Source: Aristolochia californica (lineage: Eukaryota; Streptophyta; Magnoliopsida; Piperales; Aristolochiaceae). Taken from it: a stretch of DNA of 64,000 bases. A program made the position numbers and the translations under genes. Where the stretch lies: NCBI GenBank assembly GCA_029961685.1, contig JARWKL010000009.1, forward strand, positions 21,757,237 through 21,821,236. Direction: 5' to 3'. Below the pieces are notes generated by a model. It was not told the origin of the DNA and searched no databases. It worked only from the letters and a program-made list of their open reading frames with translations. Below are positions 52,301 through 64,000 of this stretch, piece after piece (position 1 is the first letter of the stretch; each line of letters starts with the position of its first letter).

Positions 52301-53640
52301 ACACACCACAAATGAACACAAAATTTTTGTTATTCAAGTTTGGGAAATTCCACTAGTTCAACCCCAATAGCTTGGAATTTTATAAGAAAGGGATTTTTCT
52401 ACACATGTTTTAAAAAATGGATATGCATGCCTCAAACATGTTCACGATGCAAATGACTTATGGATCCAAACCTTTTAAAGAGGATAACAATGGCTCATGA
52501 AATTCTCAAGTGAACATGTTGTGGGAAATTTACCCGAGTCAAACAAGCTATTATTTTGCCCATTTACAAAAAAGTTGACCTAACGATTATAGATGATTTT
52601 AAAGTGATTTATCATGTGTAAAGGGCTGTATTTTTGTAGGGAATGAATTATGGATTGGGACTCAAGACTCAGTTTAAAATCCCCTACCTCTTCATTTTCC
52701 CGACCATTGGAAAACCTTATATATAAAAACTAAAAAGAGTTTACAATCCCTAAAAATTACAGGAACTTTTGCAAATTATCTCTCTCTACTTTTGTGCATT
52801 GTGCGTTTTCATTTTAGATCTATACTTTTTTCTTAAATCAAAACTTGAGTTTTCACTTTTCCCTTTTTCTCGGAAACAAAAAAGAGATAAAAGCAAATAG
52901 ATCACAACGAAATGAAAATTTTAGAGTTTAAGTATGGAAAAAATTTAAAGCAATAACAAGTGTAAGTAAAGAAAATTTATTCACACACCACAAATAAACA
53001 CAAAAGTTTTTCCATCTAAGTTTTGGAAATTCCACTAGTTCAACACCAATTTTTTGGAATTTTATATGAAAGAGATTTTTCTACACATGTTTTAAAAAAT
53101 GGATATACGTTCTTCAAACATGTTAAAGATGCAAGTGACCTATTTATCTAAACCTTTTAAAGAGAATAACAAATGCTCATTAAATTGTCAAGTGAACGTA
53201 CGGTGGCATATTTACCTGAGTCAAGCAACCAATTATTTTGCCCATTTACAAAAAACTGACCTAACAATCATAGATGATTATAAAGTGATTTATCATGTGT
53301 AACTGGCTATATTTTTTACAGGAATGATATATGGATTGGGAGTCAACACTCAGTTAAAAATCCTCTCCTCCCCCTTTAACTGCGATTGCAAAACCTAATA
53401 AATAAAAACTAAAAAGCGTTTACAATCCCTAAAAATGACAGACACTTTTTGAGATTACCTATCTCTACATTTGTGCATTTTGAATTTCCATTTTAGTTGT
53501 ATACTTTTTTTCTTAAATCAAAACTTGAGTTTTCACTTTTTCCATCATCGTAAACAAAAAAGAGATAAAAGGCAAATAGAACATTACGAAATGAAAATTT
53601 TAAAGTTTATGTATGGAAAAAATTTAAATCAATAACAAAT
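43395..53640 (+). repeat. Satellite array
   Basis: Anchors lie near 43395, 44075, 44760, 45410, 46082, 47052, 47734, 48387, 49063, 49742, 50424, 51104, 51787, 52467 and 53149. Most intervals are 676-685 bp. Subtypes recognised from earlier blocks recur at 43395 (CTCAATTGAA), 44075 (AATTTGTTAACGATG, AAGAAAC) and 44760 (TTAAATATGCAAA, AATTACAAACTCTC). A truncated monomer joins at 46581. No gene is seen. Confidence 0.93.
46565..46600 (+). repeat. Satellite deletion junction
   Basis: AATGTAAGTAAATCCCCCGCC joins the AAGTAAAGAAA position directly to the C-rich tract of the next monomer, with the shared bases TAAA at the join. The anchor interval 46082-47052 is 970 bp, so about 390 bp is missing from two monomers. 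Confidence 0.85.
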
Positions 53641-55260
53641 GTAAGGAATGACTTATGGATTGGGAGTCAACACTCAATTAAAAATCCCCCGCCTCCCCCT
53701 TTTTCCAACGATTGAAAAATAAAATATATAAAAACTAAAAATAGTTTACAATCCCTAGGAATCATCTCTCTCTGCATTTGTGCATTGTGTGATTTCATTT
53801 TAGATGTAAACCTTTTTCTTAAGGCAAACTTGAGTTTTCACTTTTCCCTTCATCTCCTAAACCAAAAAGAGATAAATGGCAAATAGATCACAACGAAATG
53901 AAAATTTTAGAGTTTATGTATGGAAAAAATTTAAAGCAATAACAAATGCTAGTAAAGAAAATTTATTCACATACCACAAATGAACACAAAAGTTTTGTTA
54001 TCGAAGTTTAGGAAATTCTACTTGTTCAACTCCAATACTTTGGAATTTTATAATAATGGATATGCATTCTTGAAACATGTGAAAGATGCAATAGACCTAT
54101 GGATCAAAACCTTTTAAAGATAATAACAAACACTCATTAAATTCTCAAAGGAACATGTAGTGGATACTTCCCGAGTCAAACAAGCCATTATTTTTCCATT
54201 TACAAAAAGCTGACCTAATGATCGTAGATGATTGTAAAGTGATTTATAATACGCAACAGGCTATATTTTTTTAGGGAATGACTTATGGATTAGGAGTCAA
54301 CACTCAGTTAAAAATCCCCCGCCCCACCCTTTTCCCGACGATTGGAAACCCTAATATATAAAAACTAAAAATCTTTTACAATCCCTAAAAATTACAGACA
54401 CTTTTTGAAATTACCTATCTCTATATTTGTGCATTTTGCATTTCTGTTTTAGATGTATACTTTTTTTCTTAAATCAAAATTTGAGTTTTCACTTTTTTCT
54501 TCATCGTAAATAAAAAAGAGATAAAAGGCAAATAGAACATTACGAAATGAAAGTTTTAGAGTTTATGCATGGAAAAAATTTAAATCAATAACAAATGTAA
54601 GGAATGACTTATGGATTGGGAGTCAACACTCAGTTAAAAATCCCCCGCCTCCCTCTTTTTCCGACGATTGCAAAACCAAACATATAAAAACTAAAAAGAG
54701 TTTACAATCCCTATAAATTACAAACACTTTTTGGAATTATCACTCTATGCATTTGTGCATTGGATGATTCCATTTTAGATGTAAACCTTTTTCTTAAAGC
54801 AAACCTTGAGTTTTCACTTTTCCCTTCATCTCGTAAACCAAAAAGAGATAAATGGCAAATAGATCACAATGAAATGAAAATTTTAGAGTTTATGTATGGA
54901 AAAAATTTAAAGAAATAACAAGTGCAAGTAAGGAAAATTTATTCACATACCACAAATGAACACAAAAGTTTTGTTATCGAAGTTTGGGAAATTCTACTTG
55001 TTCAACTCCAATACTTTGGAATTTTATAAAAATGGATATGCATTCTTGAAACATGTGAAAGATGCAAAAGACCTATGGATCAAAACCTTTTAAAGATAAT
55101 AACAAACGCTCATTAAATTCTCAAAGAACGTGCGGTGGGATACTTACCCGAGTCAAACAAGCCATTATTTTGGCCATTTTAAAAATGTTGACCTAATGAT
55201 CATAGATGATAGAAAAGTAATTTATCATGCATAACGGGCTATATTTTTGTGAGGAATGAT
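53641..55260 (+). repeat. Duplicated 956-bp composite satellite unit
   Basis: The unusual junction ACAAATGTAAGGAATGACTT occurs at 53641 and again at 54597, 956 bp apart, joining the monomer tail to a downstream internal position and skipping about 390-405 bp. Both copies share other rare variants: AAACCTTTTTCTTAA followed by GCAAAC, TAAACCAAAAAGAG, TTATCGAAGTTT, TTCAACTCCAATACTTTGG, loss of the GAAAGAGATTTTTCTACAC block, and CATGTGAAAGATGC. The first unit is complete (53641-54596); the second follows from 54597 and grades into ordinary array by about 55260. It is a composite repeat that has itself been duplicated. Confidence 0.88.
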
Positions 55261-55959
55261 TTATTGATTGGTAGTCAACACTTAGTTAAAAATCCGCCGC
55301 CTCCCCCTTTTCCCTACGATTGAAAATCCTAATATATAAAAACTAAAAAGAGTTTACAATCCCTAAAAATTATTGACACTTTTTGGAATTATCTATGTCG
55401 ACATTTGTGCCTTGTATGTTTCCTTTTTAGATGTATACTTTTTTCTTAAATCAAAACTTCAATTTTCACTTTTCCCTTCATCTCGTAAACAAAAAAGAGA
55501 TAAAAGGAAAATAGATCACAATGAATTGAAAATTTTATAGTTTATGTATGGAAAAAATTTAAAGCAATCACAAATGTATGCAAAGAAAATTTATTCACAT
55601 ACTACAAATGAACACAAAAGTATTGCCATCCAAGTTTGGGAAATTCCACTAGCTCAACCCCAATCGCTAGGAAGTTTATAAGAAAGAGATTTTTCTACAC
55701 ATGTTTTAAAAAATGGATTTGAGTGCTTCAAACATGTTAAGGATGCAAATGACCTATGGCTCCAAACCTTTTAAAGAGAATAAAAAAAGATCATTTAATT
55801 CTCAAATGAACGTGCGGTGGGATATTTACTTGAGTAAAACAACCCATTATTTTGCCCATTTAAAAAATGTAGACCTAACGATCATAGATGATTGTAAAGT
55901 GATTTATCAAGTGTAAAGGGCTATATTTTTTTAAGGAATGACTTATTGATTGGGAGTCA

Positions 55960-56000
55960 ACACTCAGTTAAAAATCTCCTAAACAAAAAACATATAAAAG
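55960..56000 (+). repeat. Satellite deletion junction
   Basis: TTAAAAATC of the C-rich tract passes directly into TCCTAAACAAAAAAC, which belongs about 190 bp further along the monomer. The anchor interval 55763-56257 is 494 bp. The trinucleotide ATC is common to both sides. Confidence 0.82.
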
Positions 56001-57486
56001 GCAAATAGATCACAACGAAATGAAAATTTTAGAGTCTATGTATGGAAAACATTTAAAGCAATAACAAACGTAAGTAAAGAAAATTTATTCACACGCTACA
56101 AATGATCACAAAAGTTTTGTTATCCAAGTTCGAGAAATATCACTAGTGCAGCTCCTATAGCTTGGAATTTTTTAAGAAAGAGATTTTTCTACCCATGTTT
56201 TAAAAAATCGATATGCATGCTTGAAACATGTTAAATATGCAAATGACCAATGGATCCAAACCTTTTAAATAGAATAAAAAATGCTTATTTCATTCTCAAG
56301 TGAACGTGTGGTGGGATATTTACCCTAGTCAAACATGCCATTATTTTGCCCATTTACAAAATGCTGATCTAACGATCATAGATGATTGTAAATTGATTTA
56401 TCATGAATAACGGGCTATATTTTTGTAAGAAATGACTCTTGGATTGGGAGTCATCACTCAGTTAAAAATCCCCCCTCTCCCCCTTTTCCAACAAATTGCA
56501 AAACGTAATATATAAAAACTAACATAAGAAAGAATGTAGACACTTTTTGGAATTATCTCTCTCTACATTTGTGAGTTGTGCATTTTCAATTTAGATGTAT
56601 ACTTTTTTCTTAAATCAAAACTTGAGTTTTCATTTTTCCCTTCATCTCGCAAACAAAAAACAGATAAATGGCATATTGATCACAACGAAATGAAATTTTA
56701 AAGTTTATGTAAGGAAAAAATTTTAATTAATAACAAATGTAAGTAAAAAAAATTTATTCACACACGAAAAACGAACACAAAAGTTTTGTTATCCAAAATT
56801 GGGAAATTCGACTAGTTCAGCCCCATTAGTTTGGAATTTTATAAGAAAGCGATATTTTTACACATATTATAAAAAATGGATATTAATGCTAGAAACATGT
56901 TAAAGATGCAAATGACCTATGGATCCAAACCTTTTAAAGAGAATAACAAACGATCATTAAATTCTCAAGTGAACGTGCGGTGGGATGTTTACCCGACTCA
57001 AACAAGCCATTATTTTGCCCATTTACAAAAAGCTGACCAAATGATCATAGGTGATTGTAAAGTGATTTATCATGCGTAACGGGATATATTTTTGACAGGA
57101 ATGACTTATGGATTGGGAGTTAACACTTCGTTAAAAATCCCCCACCTCCCCCTTTTCCCGACGATTGCAAAACCTAATATATAAAAACTAAAAAGTGTTT
57201 ACAGTACCTAAAAATTATTGACACTTTTGGAATTATCTCTCTCTAAATTTGTGCATTGTGCGATTCCATTTTAGATAAATACATTTTTCTTAAATCAAAA
57301 CTTGAGTTTTCACTTTTCCCTTCATCTTGTAAACAAAAAAGAGATTAAAGGCAAATAGATCACAACGAAATGCAAATTTTAGAGTTTATGTATGGAAAAA
57401 ATTTAAAGAAATAACAAATTTTAATAAAGAAAATTTATTCACACACCACAAATGAACACAAAAGTTTTGTTATCCAAGTTTGGTAA

Positions 57487-57700
57487 ATGGCACTAGCTCA
57501 ACCACAATTGCTTGAAATTTTATAAGAAAGAGATTTCTCTAAACATGTTTTAAAAAATGGATATACGTGCTTGAAACATGCTAAATATGCAAATTCCACT
57601 AGTTCAACCCCTATAGCTAAGAATTTTATAAGAAAGAGATTTTTCTACACATGTTTTAAAAATTGATTCATGCTTGAAAACTCCTAAAGATGCAAATGAC
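57487..57700 (+). repeat. Partial internal duplication in a monomer
   Basis: The CACTAGCTCAACC...TTGAAACATG block is present from about 57487. After CTAAATATGCAAAT (57592) the sequence returns to TCCACTAGTTCAACCCC and repeats about 105 bp. The anchor interval is 784 bp. The shared AAAT at the join suggests microhomology. Confidence 0.85.
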
Positions 57701-60608
57701 CTATGGATCCAAATCTTTTAAAGAGAATAACAAGCGCTCATAAAATTCTCAAGTGAACGTGCAATAGGATATTTACTCGAGATAAACCAGCCATTATTTT
57801 GCCCTTTAACAAAAAGCTGACCTAACAATCATGGATGATTGTAAAGTGATTTATCATGCGTAACAGGCTATATTTTTGTAAGGAATGACTTATGGATTGG
57901 GAGTCAACACTCAGTTAAAAATCCCCCGCCTCCCCCTTTTCCCGACGATTGCAAAACCTAATATATAAAAACTAAAAAGAGTTTACAATCCCTAAAAACT
58001 ACAAACGCTTTTTGGAATTATCTCTCTCTACATTTGTGCATTGTGCATTTCAATTTTAGATGTATACTTTTTTCTTAAATCTAAACTTGAGTTTTCACTT
58101 TTCCTTTCATCTCGTAAACAAAAAAGAGATAAAATGCAAATAGATAACAACGAAATATAAATTTTAGAGTTTATGTATGGAAAAAATTTTAATCAATAAC
58201 AAATGTGGGTAAAGAAAATTTATTCACACACCACAAATAAATACAAAAGTTTTGTTATCCAAGTTTGGGAAATTCCACTAGTTCAACCCCAATAGGTGGG
58301 AATTTTATAAGAAAGAGATTTTTCTACAAATGTTTTAAAAAATGGATATCCGTGCTTCAAACATGTTCAAGATGCAAATGACCTATGGATCGAAACCTTT
58401 TAAAGAGAATAACAAATGCTCATTAAATTTTCAAGTGAATGTGCGGTGGGATATTTAATCGAGTCAAACAAGCCATTATTTTGCCCATTTAAAAAAAGTT
58501 GACCTAACTATAATAGATGATAGTAAAGTGATTTATTAGGTGTAATGGGCTATATTTTTGTAGAATAAATTATGGATTGGGAGTCGACACTCAGTTAAAA
58601 ATCCTCTGCCTTCCCCTTTTCCCAACGATTGCAAAACCTTATATATAAAAACTAAAAAGAGTTTACAATCCCTAAAAATTATAAGAACTTTTTGGTATTA
58701 TCTCTCTCTCCATTTGTCCATTGTGCGTCTCCTTTTTAGATGTATACATTTTTATTAAATCAAAATTTGAGTTTTTACTTTTCCCTTCATCTTGTAAGCA
58801 AAAAAGAGATAAAAGGCAAATAGATCACAACGAAATCAAAATTTTAGAGTTTATGTATGGAAAAAATTTAAAGCAATAAAAAATTTAAGAAAAAAAATTT
58901 ATTCACATACCATAAATGAACACAAAAGTTTTATTGTCGAATTTGGGAAATTCTACTTGTTCAACTCCAATAATTTGGAATTTTGTTAAAATGGATATGC
59001 ATTCTTGAAACATGTTAAAGATGCAAAACACCTATGGATTTAAACCTTTTAAAGATAATAACAAACACTCATTAAATTCTCAAGGGAACGTGCGGTGGTA
59101 TACTTACCCGAGTCAAACAAGCCATTATTTTGCCCATTTACAAAAAACAGACTTGACAATCATAGATGATAGAAAAGTGATTTATCATGCGCAATAGGCT
59201 ATATTTTTGTAAGGAATGATTTATTGATTGGGAGTCAACACTAAGTTAAAAATCCCCTGCCTCCCCCTTTTTTCAACGATTGAATAACCTAATATATAAA
59301 AACTAAAAAGAGTTTAAAATCCCTAAAAATTACAGACACTTTTTGGTATTATCTCTCTCAACATTTCTGCATTGTGCATTTCCTTTTTTGATGTATACTT
59401 TTTCCTTAAATCAAAACTTGAGTTTTCATTTTTCCCTTCATCTCGTATAAATAAAGAGATAAAACGCAAATAGATCACAACGAATTGAAAATTTTAGAGT
59501 TTATGTATGGAAAAAATTTAAAGCAACAACAAATGTATGTAAAGAAATTTTTTTCACACACCACAAATGAACACAAAAGTTTTGCCATCCAGTTTGGGAA
59601 ATTCCACTAGTTCAACCCTAATCGCCAGGAATTTTATAAGAAAGAGAATTTTTTACACATGTTTTAAAAAATGGATTTGCGTGCTTCAAACATGTTAAAG
59701 ATGCAAATGACCTATGGATCCAAATCTTTTAAAGAGAAAAAAAATGCTCATTAAATTTTCAAGTGAACGTGCAGTGCGATATTTACATGAGTAAAACAAC
59801 CCATTATTTTGCCCATTTATAAAATACAGACCTAATGATCATCGATGATTCTAAAGTGATTTATCATGCATAACGAGCTATATTTTTGTAAGGAATGACT
59901 TATGGATTAGGAGTCAACACTCAGTTAAAAATCCCCTGCCTCCCCCATTTCCTGACGATCGCAAAACCTAATATATAAAAACTAAAAAGAATTTACAATC
60001 CCTAAAAATTACAAAAATTTTTTGGAATTATCTCTACATTTGTGCAATGTGCGATTCCATTTTAGATGTTGACTTTTTTCTTAAATCAAAACTTGAGTTT
60101 TCACTTTTCCCTGCATCTCGTAAACAAAAAAGAGATAAGAGGTAAATAGATCACAACAAAATGAAAATTTTAGAGTTTATGTATAGAAAATATTTAAAGC
60201 TATAATAAATGTAAGAAATAAAATTTATTCAAACGCCACAAATGCACACAAAATTTTTGTTATCTAAGTTTGGGAAATTCCACAAGTTCAACCCAATTGC
60301 TTGGAATTTTATTAGAAAGAGATTTTTCTACACTTGTTCTAAAAAATGGATATGCATGCTTGAAATATGTTAAAGATGCAAATCACCTATGGATCCAAAC
60401 CTTTTAAAGAGAATAACAAAGGCTCATTAAATTCTCAAGTGAACGTGCGGTGGGATATTTACCTGAGTCAAAAAAGCCATTATTTTGCCCATTTACAAAA
60501 AGTTGACCTAACGATCATAGATGATTGTAAAGTGATTTATCATGCATAACGGGCAATATTTTTTTAAGGAATGACTTAAGGATTGGGAGTCAATATTCAG
60601 TTAAAAAT

Positions 60609-60624
60609 CCCCCCCCCCCCCCCC
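60609..60624 (+). repeat. Expanded poly-C tract
   Basis: A run of 16 C at the same monomer position as the runs at 18.97 and 23.0 kb, with the usual G and T interruptions lost. Confidence 0.9.
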
Positions 60625-63600
60625 TTTTCCTGACGATTGCAAAACCTAATATATAAAAACTAAAAAGTGTTTACAATCCCTAAAAATTCCAAGCACTTTA
60701 TGGAATTATCTCTCTACATTTGTGCATTATGCATTTTCATTTTAGCTGTATACTTTTTTTTTAAATTAAAACTTGCGTTTTCAGTTTATCCTTCATCTCG
60801 TAAACAAAAAACAGATAAAACACAAATAGATCACAACAAAATAAAACTTTTAGAATTAATGTATAGAAAAAAATTAAAGAAATTACAAATGTAAGTAAAT
60901 AAAACTTATTCACACACCACAAATGAACACAAAAAATTTTTTATCCAAGTTTGGGAAATTCCACTAGTTCAACCCCAATAGCTTGGAATTTTATAAGAAA
61001 GAGATTTTTCTACGCATGTTTTAAAAAATGGATATACATGTTTGAAACATGTTAAAGATTCAAATGACCTATGGATCCAAACTTTTTAAAGAGAATAACA
61101 AACGCGCATTAAATTCTCAAGTGAACGTGCGGTCGGATATTTAATCGAGTCATACAAACCATTATCTTTCCCATTTACAAAAAGTTGTCCTAAGGATTGT
61201 AGATGATTGTAAATTGATTAATCATGCATAACCGACTATATTTTTTTATGGAATGACTTATGGATTGGGAGTCAACACTCAGTTAAAAATCCCCAACCTC
61301 CCCCTTTTCCCGACGATTACAAAACCTAATATATAAAAACTAAAAAGAGTTTATAATCCAAAAAAATTACAGACACTTTTTGGAATTATCTCTCTCTACA
61401 TTTTTGCATTGTGCATTTCCCTTTTATATGTATACTTTTTTATTATATCTAAACCTTGAGTTTTCTCTTTTCCCTTCATCTCGTAAATAAAAAAGAGATA
61501 AAAGGCAAATAGATCACAACAAAATGAAAATTTTAGAGTTTATGTATGGAAAAATTTAAATTAATAAGAAATGTAAGTAAAGGAAATTTATTCACACACC
61601 ACAAATGAACACAAAATTTTTGGTATCCAAGTTTAGAAAATTTCACTAGTTCAACCCCAATAGCTTGGAATTTTATAAGTAGGAGATTTTTCTATGCATG
61701 TTTTAAAAAATGGATATACATGCTTGAAACATGTTAAAGATTCAAATGACCTATGCATTCAAACTTTTTAAAGAGAATAACAAACGCTCATTAAATTCTC
61801 AAGTGAACGTGCGGTGGGATATTTACCCAAGTCGAACAAGCCATTATTTTGCCCATTTAAAAAAAGCTGACCTAACGATCATAGATGATTGTAAAGTGAT
61901 TTATCATGCATAACAGGCTATATTTTTGTAACGAATGACTTCTGGATTGCGAGTTAAAAATCCCCCACCTCCCCCTTTTCGTGACGATTGCAAAACGTAA
62001 TATATAAAAACTAAAAAGAGTTTACAATTCCTTAAAACTGCAGACACATTTTGGAATTATCTCTCTCTACATTTGTGCATCGTGCATTTCCATTTGAGAT
62101 GTATAATTTTTTTTTAAATTAAAACTTGAGTTTTCACTTTTCCCTTCATCTCGTAAACAAAAAAGAGATAAAAGGCAAATAGATCAGAAAAAAATGAAAA
62201 TTTTAGAGTTTATGTTTGGAAAAAATTTAAATTAATAAAAATTGTAAGTAAAGAAAATTTGTTAACACACCACAAACAAACGAAAAATTTTTGTTATCCA
62301 AGTTTGAGAAATTCCACTAGTTCAATCCCAATAGTTTGGAATTTTATAAGAAAGAGATGTTTCTACACATGTTTTAAAAAATGGATATGCATGCTTGAAA
62401 AATGTTAGAGATACAAATTACCTATGGATCGAAACCTTACAAAGAGAATAACAAACACTCATTAAATTGTGATGTGAACGTGCGGTGGGATATTTACCCT
62501 AGTCAAACGAGCCATTATTTCTCCCCTTCACAAATAGCTGACCTAACGATCATAGGTGATTGTAAAGTGATTTATCATGCGTCACAAGATATATATTTGA
62601 CGGGAATGACTTATGGATTGGGAGTCAACACTCAGTTAAAAATCCCCCGCCTCCCCCTTTTCCCTATGATTGCAAAACCTAATAAATAAAAACTAAAAAG
62701 AGTTTACAATAACAAAAATTTACAGACACTTTTTGGAATTATCTCTCTCTGCATTTGTACATTGTGCGATTCCATTTTAGATGTATACTTTTTTCTTAAA
62801 TCAAAACTTGAGTTTTCACTTTTCCCTTCATCTCGTAAACAAAAAAGAGATAAAAGGCAAATAGATCACATCGAAATCAAAATATTAGAGTTTATGTCTG
62901 GAAAAAATTTAAAGCAATAACAAATTTTAGTAAGGAAATTTATTCACACCCCACAAATGAACACAAAAGTTTTGTTATCCAAGTTTGGGAAATTCTATTA
63001 GTTCAATCCGAATAGCTTGGAATTTTATAAGAAAGAGAATTTTCTAAACATGTTTTAAAAAATAGATATGCTTGCTTGAAACATGTTAAATATGCAAATG
63101 ACCTATGGATCAAAACCTTTTAAAGAGAATAACAAGTGCTCGGTCAATTCTCAAGCTAACGTGCGATGGGATATTTACCCGAGACAAACCAGCCATTATT
63201 TTGCCCATTTACCAAAAGCTGACCTAACGATGGTTGATGATTGTAAAGTGATTTATCATGCATAAAGGGCAATATTTTTTTAGGAAATGACTTATGGATT
63301 GGTAGTCTACACTCAGTTAAAATTCCCCCGCCTCCCCCTTTTCTCGACGATTGCAAAACCTAATATATAAAAAATAGAAAAAGTTTACAATCCCTAAAAA
63401 TTACAGACACTTTTTGGAATTATCTCTCTCTACATTTGTGCATTGTTCATTTCCATTTAAGATGTATACTTTTTTCTTAAATCTAAACTTGAGTTTTCAC
63501 TTTTCCCTTCATCTCGTAAACAAAAAAGAGATAAAAGGCAAATAGATCACAATGAAATGAAAATTTTGGAGTTTATGTATGGAAAAATTTTAAGCCATAA

Positions 63601-64000
63601 TAAATGTAAGTAATGAAAATTTATTCACACAACACAAATGAAGACAATAGTTTTGTTATCCTAGTTTGGAAAATTCCACTAGTTCAACCCCAATAGGTTG
63701 GAATTTTATAAGAAAGATATTTTTCTACAATTGTTTTAAAAAATGGATATGCATGCTTGAAACATGTTAAAGATGCAAAAGACCTATGGTTCCAAACCTT
63801 TTAAAGAGAATAAAAAATGCTCATTCAATTCTCAGATGAACTGCGGTGGGATATTTTCCAGAATAAAAAAAGACATTATTTTTCCCATTTACAAAAAGCT
63901 GACCAAACGATCAGATGATTTTGAAGTGTTTTATCATGCGTAACGGGCTATATTTTTGTAAGGAATGACTTATGGATTGGGCTTCAACATTCAGTTAAAA

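Larger units (their letters stand above)
55261..64000 (+). repeat. Satellite array, right end of window
   Basis: Anchors lie near 55763, 56257, 56926, 57710, 58392, 59040, 59721, 60396, 61078, 61760, 62431, 63112 and 63792. The array continues past the window edge. It includes a truncated monomer at 55979 and a partial internal duplication at about 57593. The monomer ending at 59040 shares TTCAACTCCAATAATTTGG and the missing GAAAGAGATTTTT block with the composite units at 53.6-55.3 kb. No gene is seen. Confidence 0.94.

Noticed and set aside
655..63265. Numerous 60-82 codon frames (MLKMQMTYGSK...VIYHA type) as separate protein-coding genes
   Set aside because: All are the same stretch of the satellite monomer, recur at the repeat period, are broken in many copies and vary mostly by amino-acid-changing differences.
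1..64000. CRISPR array
   Set aside because: Repeats are ~680-bp contiguous monomers without short-repeat/unique-spacer structure, in a eukaryotic context.
1..64000. Ribosomal DNA intergenic spacer or tRNA/rRNA genes
   Set aside because: No rRNA or tRNA sequence was recognised anywhere, and the array shows only the one monomer family.

Overview
This window is almost certainly from a plant nuclear genome. About 94% of it is one AT-rich satellite DNA family arranged head to tail in a single orientation. I located the same anchor (a GGATCC followed by the CAAACCTTTT-like motif) about 90 times from base 1 to base 63792. The modal spacing is 680-683 bp. No intact protein-coding gene, tRNA, rRNA, CRISPR array or bacterial-type operon is visible. 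The plant assignment rests on an LTR retroelement with an initiator-Met-tRNA type primer binding site, and on broken copies of a plant-like ER Hsp90 and, less surely, a vacuolar sorting receptor.

Layout. Bases 1-7912 hold the left satellite array (about 11 full monomers plus a mutilated one at 7.0-7.3 kb). Bases 7913-11550 are a 3.6-kb insertion of clearly different, more GC-rich sequence. It has a 343-bp 5' LTR (TGTTA...TAACA), a primer binding site, a gag-position reading frame with no recognisable domain, and then a patchwork of damaged gene fragments. One fragment is the middle domain of an ER-type Hsp90 (GRP94/SHEPHERD-like), one resembles a vacuolar sorting receptor, and the others are unrecognised. 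No reverse transcriptase, integrase or 3' LTR is visible, and about 117 bp of the target monomer is missing at the right edge. Bases 11551-64000 hold the right satellite array.

The satellite is not uniform. Monomer subtypes recur in roughly the same order every 7.4-8.8 kb between 16 and 36.5 kb, which indicates higher-order repeat organisation. The array also carries a nearly identical neighbouring pair (20.9-22.3 kb), a dimer duplication (27.1-29.8 kb), a 3.36-kb segment duplication (36.6-38.3 against 40.0-41.7 kb) and a 956-bp composite-unit duplication (53.6-55.3 kb). Several monomers are truncated or partly duplicated at short microhomologies. Each monomer carries a C-rich tract that has expanded to long poly-C runs in three copies.

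The many 60-82 codon open frames starting MLKMQMTYGSK-like are the same stretch of the satellite consensus read again and again; I do not regard them as genes. The most unusual object is the gene-fragment-carrying retroelement buried inside the satellite.
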